DNA of 41,865 nucleotides from an uncultured Parabacteroides sp. (lineage in GTDB: Bacteria > Bacteroidota > Bacteroidia > Bacteroidales > Tannerellaceae), in assembly GCA_900552465.1 (NCBI GenBank), contig URZO01000028.1:1-41865 (forward strand), read 5' to 3'. A program made the position numbers and the translations under genes. The notes beneath the pieces are model-generated. The model was not told where the DNA came from, did no database searches, and saw only the letters and a list, made by a program, of their open reading frames with translations. Below are positions 39,786 to 41,865 of this stretch, piece by piece; the first letter of the stretch is position 1, and each line of letters opens with the position of its first letter.

Positions 39786-40778
39786 TTACTCTTTATCTAA
39801 TTTATACTTAGTGATATCCATACCGAATGAAAGGTTCAGACTCTCAAGCAATTCGTCAAGCTCGGTCAGTGACTTCTTACCGAAGTTACGGAACTTCAAC
39901 AGGTCATTCTTGTTGAATTTAACCAGTTCGCCTAACGTTTCAACATCAGCGGCCTTCAAGCAATTCAATGCGCGAACGGAAAGATCCATATCCGAGAGTT
40001 TGCTCTTGAGCAACTGGCGCATGTGAAGTACTTCTTCATCGAATTCCTCATTACCGTCAGTATCAACTGTCTCGATAGCAATCTTTTCATCTGAGAACAA
40101 CATGAAATGGTGAATCAGAATCTTAGCTGCTTCTTTTAACGCTTCCTTCGGATGAATAGAACCATCAGTGGCTATTTCAAGAACCAACTTTTCGTAGTCC
40201 GTCTTCTGCTCAACACGGAAGTTTTCGATCGAATATTTGACGTTACGCACAGGGGTGTAAATAGAGTCGATTGCAATCACGTGCATGTCTGCGTTCGGAT
40301 CTCTGTTTTCATCAGCGGGAACATATCCGCGACCTTTGTTTATCGTCAGTTCAATCTGGAAACCTGCGTTCGGATCTAAGCGACAAATAACCAACTCAGG
40401 ATTCAATACTTCGAATCCGGTCAGCTGTTTACCTATATCACCGGCTTTGAACACTTCCGAACCCGAAACAGTAATACTTACTTTTTCATTCTCTATGTCG
40501 TCTACAATATGCTTGAACCGTACCTGTTTCAAGTTCAAGATAATGTTTGTTACATCTTCAATAACACCGGGGATTGTACCAAATTCATGGTCAACCCCTT
40601 CGATCTTAATGGATGTAATAGCAAAACCTTCAAGCGACGACAGGAGAATACGACGCAGAGCATTACCTATAGTAATACCATAGCCGGGTTCCAACGGACG
40701 AAATTCAAACTTTCCGAAGAAATTGTCCGCTTCCAACATTAATACTTTATCGGGTTTTTGAAATGCTAATATCGCCAT
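39786..40778 (-). CDS. rpoA: DNA-directed RNA polymerase subunit alpha
   Basis: 330 residues from the ATG at 40778 (MAILAFQKPDKVLMLEAD). A TTG nine bases further upstream is in frame but less likely. The N-terminal assembly domain has GNALRRILLSSLEGFAI, typical of alpha; the C-terminal domain (MDLSVRALNCLKAADVETLG, KSLTELDELLESLNL) contacts activators and DNA. Lies between rpsD and rplQ with short gaps, the classical arrangement. Confidence 0.98.
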   Translation of the reverse strand: MAILAFQKPDKVLMLEADNFFGKFEFRPLEPGYGITIGNALRRILLSSLEGFAITSIKIEGVDHEFGTIPGVIEDVTNIILNLKQVRFKHIVDDIENEKVSITVSGSEVFKAGDIGKQLTGFEVLNPELVICRLDPNAGFQIELTINKGRGYVPADENRDPNADMHVIAIDSIYTPVRNVKYSIENFRVEQKTDYEKLVLEIATDGSIHPKEALKEAAKILIHHFMLFSDEKIAIETVDTDGNEEFDEEVLHMRQLLKSKLSDMDLSVRALNCLKAADVETLGELVKFNKNDLLKFRNFGKKSLTELDELLESLNLSFGMDITKYKLDKE

Positions 40779-40790
40779 GGAAATCAATTA

Positions 40791-41396
40791 TTATTTAGAA
40801 TACAATTCTACGATCAACTGCTCTTTAATGTTTTCAGGAATGTCAGTTCTTTCCGGCAGATGCAGTAATTTTCCGCTTAAAGAAGACTGATCCCACTCAA
40901 TCCAAGGATATTTGCTGTGATTGAATCCTGACAATGCATCAGCAATCACTTCCATAGACTTAGATCTCTCTCTAACACCAACGATCTGACCGGCTTTCAA
41001 AGAGTAAGAAGGAATATTTACAACCTTACCATCAACTGTAATGTGACGGTGAGAAACCAACTGACGGGCTGCTGCTCTTGTAGGAGCCATACCCAAACGG
41101 AAAACTACATTGTCCAGACGGCCTTCCAACAACTGAAGTAGAACTTCACCGGTAATACCTTTTGAACGCTGTGCTTTTTCAAACAGGTTTCTAAATTGTT
41201 TTTCCAATACACCATAAGTGTATTTTGCTTTTTGCTTCTCGCGAAGCTGAATTCCGTATTCAGAAGTTTTTCTCTTTCTGGCGTTACCATGTTGTCCGGG
41301 AGGATAATTCTTTTTAGAAAGAACTTTATCCGGTCCGAATATAGCCTCACCAAACTTACGGGCAATTCTTGTTTTTGGTCCAGTATATCTTGCCAT
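40791..41396 (-). CDS. rpsD: 30S ribosomal protein S4
   Basis: 201 residues. MARYTGPKTRIARKFGEAIF starts the protein, and LEGRLDNVVFRLGMAPTRAA with SHRHITVDGKVVNIPSYSLK is the S4 RNA-binding domain (residues about 91-150). S4 is a primary 16S rRNA binder and autoregulates its operon in many bacteria. The 123-bp gap to rpsK on its 5' side may hold such a site. Confidence 0.98.
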   Translation of the reverse strand: MARYTGPKTRIARKFGEAIFGPDKVLSKKNYPPGQHGNARKRKTSEYGIQLREKQKAKYTYGVLEKQFRNLFEKAQRSKGITGEVLLQLLEGRLDNVVFRLGMAPTRAAARQLVSHRHITVDGKVVNIPSYSLKAGQIVGVRERSKSMEVIADALSGFNHSKYPWIEWDQSSLSGKLLHLPERTDIPENIKEQLIVELYSK

Positions 41397-41519
41397 TTTT
41401 TTATTGTTTTAATGTTCTGTTCTGAATCTGGAACCGTGCAGCCGCGATTACAGAGAGGATAAGGTCTTTGTGTAATCTATTCACAATTCCGGATTCAATG
41501 TTCAAGAAACTATAGTTAA
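41397..41519 (-). promoter_or_regulatory. rpsK-rpsD spacer with possible S4 autoregulatory structure
   Basis: The 123-nt gap is longer than the other gaps in the operon (8-12 nt). On the minus strand TGAATC and GATTCA can pair across it, with a nested TTGTG/CACAA. That is compatible with an mRNA structure bound by S4, but the evidence is only pairing by eye. Confidence 0.25.
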
Positions 41520-41865
41520 TTATACTCTTCTCTTTTTCGGAGGACGACAACCATTGTGAGGAAGCGGAGTAACGTCAACGATTTCTGTTACTTCAATACC
41601 GGCACCGTGAATTGTACGGATAGCAGACTCACGTCCGTTACCCGGGCCCTTAACGAATACTTTTACTTTTCTCAAACCAAGATCATAAGCTACTTTTGCA
41701 CAATCCTGAGCTGCCATCTGAGCGGCATACGGAGTGTTCTTTTTAGAACTTCTGAATCCCATCTTACCAGCAGAAGACCAACTGATAACCTGACCTTCGC
41801 TATTAGCAAGAGACACAATAATGTTGTTAAAAGAAGAATGAATATGAGCTTGACCGTAAGCGTCA
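41520..41865 (-). CDS. rpsK: 30S ribosomal protein S11 (5' end beyond window)
   Basis: The frame is open from the window edge to the stop at 41520. Visible sequence begins D-A-Y-G-Q-A-H-I-H-S-S-F-N-N and continues VSLANSEGQVISWSSAGKMG; the end VTPLPHNGCRPPKKRRV is the S11 C-terminus. About the first 15 residues lie outside. S11 forms part of the 30S platform. A GTG at 41816 is inside the gene and is not the start. Confidence 0.97.
   Translation of the reverse strand, partial: DAYGQAHIHSSFNNIIVSLANSEGQVISWSSAGKMGFRSSKKNTPYAAQMAAQDCAKVAYDLGLRKVKVFVKGPGNGRESAIRTIHGAGIEVTEIVDVTPLPHNGCRPPKKRRV

Noticed and set aside
1..41865. tRNA, rRNA, insertion sequences
   Set aside because: No cloverleaf, rRNA segment or transposase was recognised in the window.

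Overview
The window looks like a piece of a Bacteroidales chromosome, most likely Parabacteroides. Three things point there: many genes are preceded by the Bacteroidetes -7 promoter box TAnnTTTG; families largely restricted to Bacteroidetes are present (DUF4270, DUF4248, DUF3987/BT4734-type, HU-HIG, 6-bladed propeller lipoproteins, TonB with two ExbDs); and a 1,119-residue secreted protein ends in a DUF6383-type domain, a hallmark of Parabacteroides surface proteins. The species cannot be fixed from this sequence alone.

Layout. 1-6.4 kb: fumarase with a MATE exporter, a small unknown protein, a VOC-fold protein, two AraC-type regulators and a divergent DNA-alkylation repair methyltransferase. 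6.4-12.9 kb: a branched palindromic repeat, a PLP enzyme of the HisC/CobD type, a two-enzyme fusion (GH3 glycosidase plus serine beta-lactamase fold), and a divergent NIPSNAP + CE15-like esterase pair. 13.0-17.7 kb: ribosomal protein L19, two paralogous 6-bladed propeller proteins (one a lipoprotein, one fused to a membrane span, coiled coil and LuxR-like helix-turn-helix) and a YhiM homologue. 17.7-24.1 kb: a 22-bp repeat array, two very small genes, an outer-membrane barrel with a DUF4270 lipoprotein, a divergent Kelch lipoprotein, enolase and a small secreted protein. 24.3-29.8 kb: a compact ExbB-ExbD-ExbD-TonB-phosphate-binding-like-TPR operon. 29.9-34.9 kb: an Rpn-family nuclease and the large DUF6383 protein. 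35.1-39.2 kb: an accessory island of DUF3987 primase/ATPase-like protein and DUF4248 (minus), then HU-HIG, glucosaminidase and a tiny hydrophobic peptide (plus). 39.3-41.9 kb: the conserved rpsK-rpsD-rpoA-rplQ operon, with rpsK cut by the window edge.

The most interesting signals are regulatory DNA. Upstream of the DUF6383 gene lie two perfect 29-bp inverted repeats enclosing about 143 bp that hold a good Bacteroidetes promoter. That promoter now points away from the gene and runs straight into a strong hairpin. This looks like a phase-variable promoter caught in the OFF orientation. A second inverted pair (32 bp, one mismatch) sits just past the stop of the DUF3987 gene and inside its inter-domain linker. 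Both copies are in the same reading frame, so an inversion would exchange its C-terminal ATPase half in frame. The adjoining island carries a near-perfect 75-nt palindrome, and several other intergenic regions hold structured REP/MITE-like repeats.
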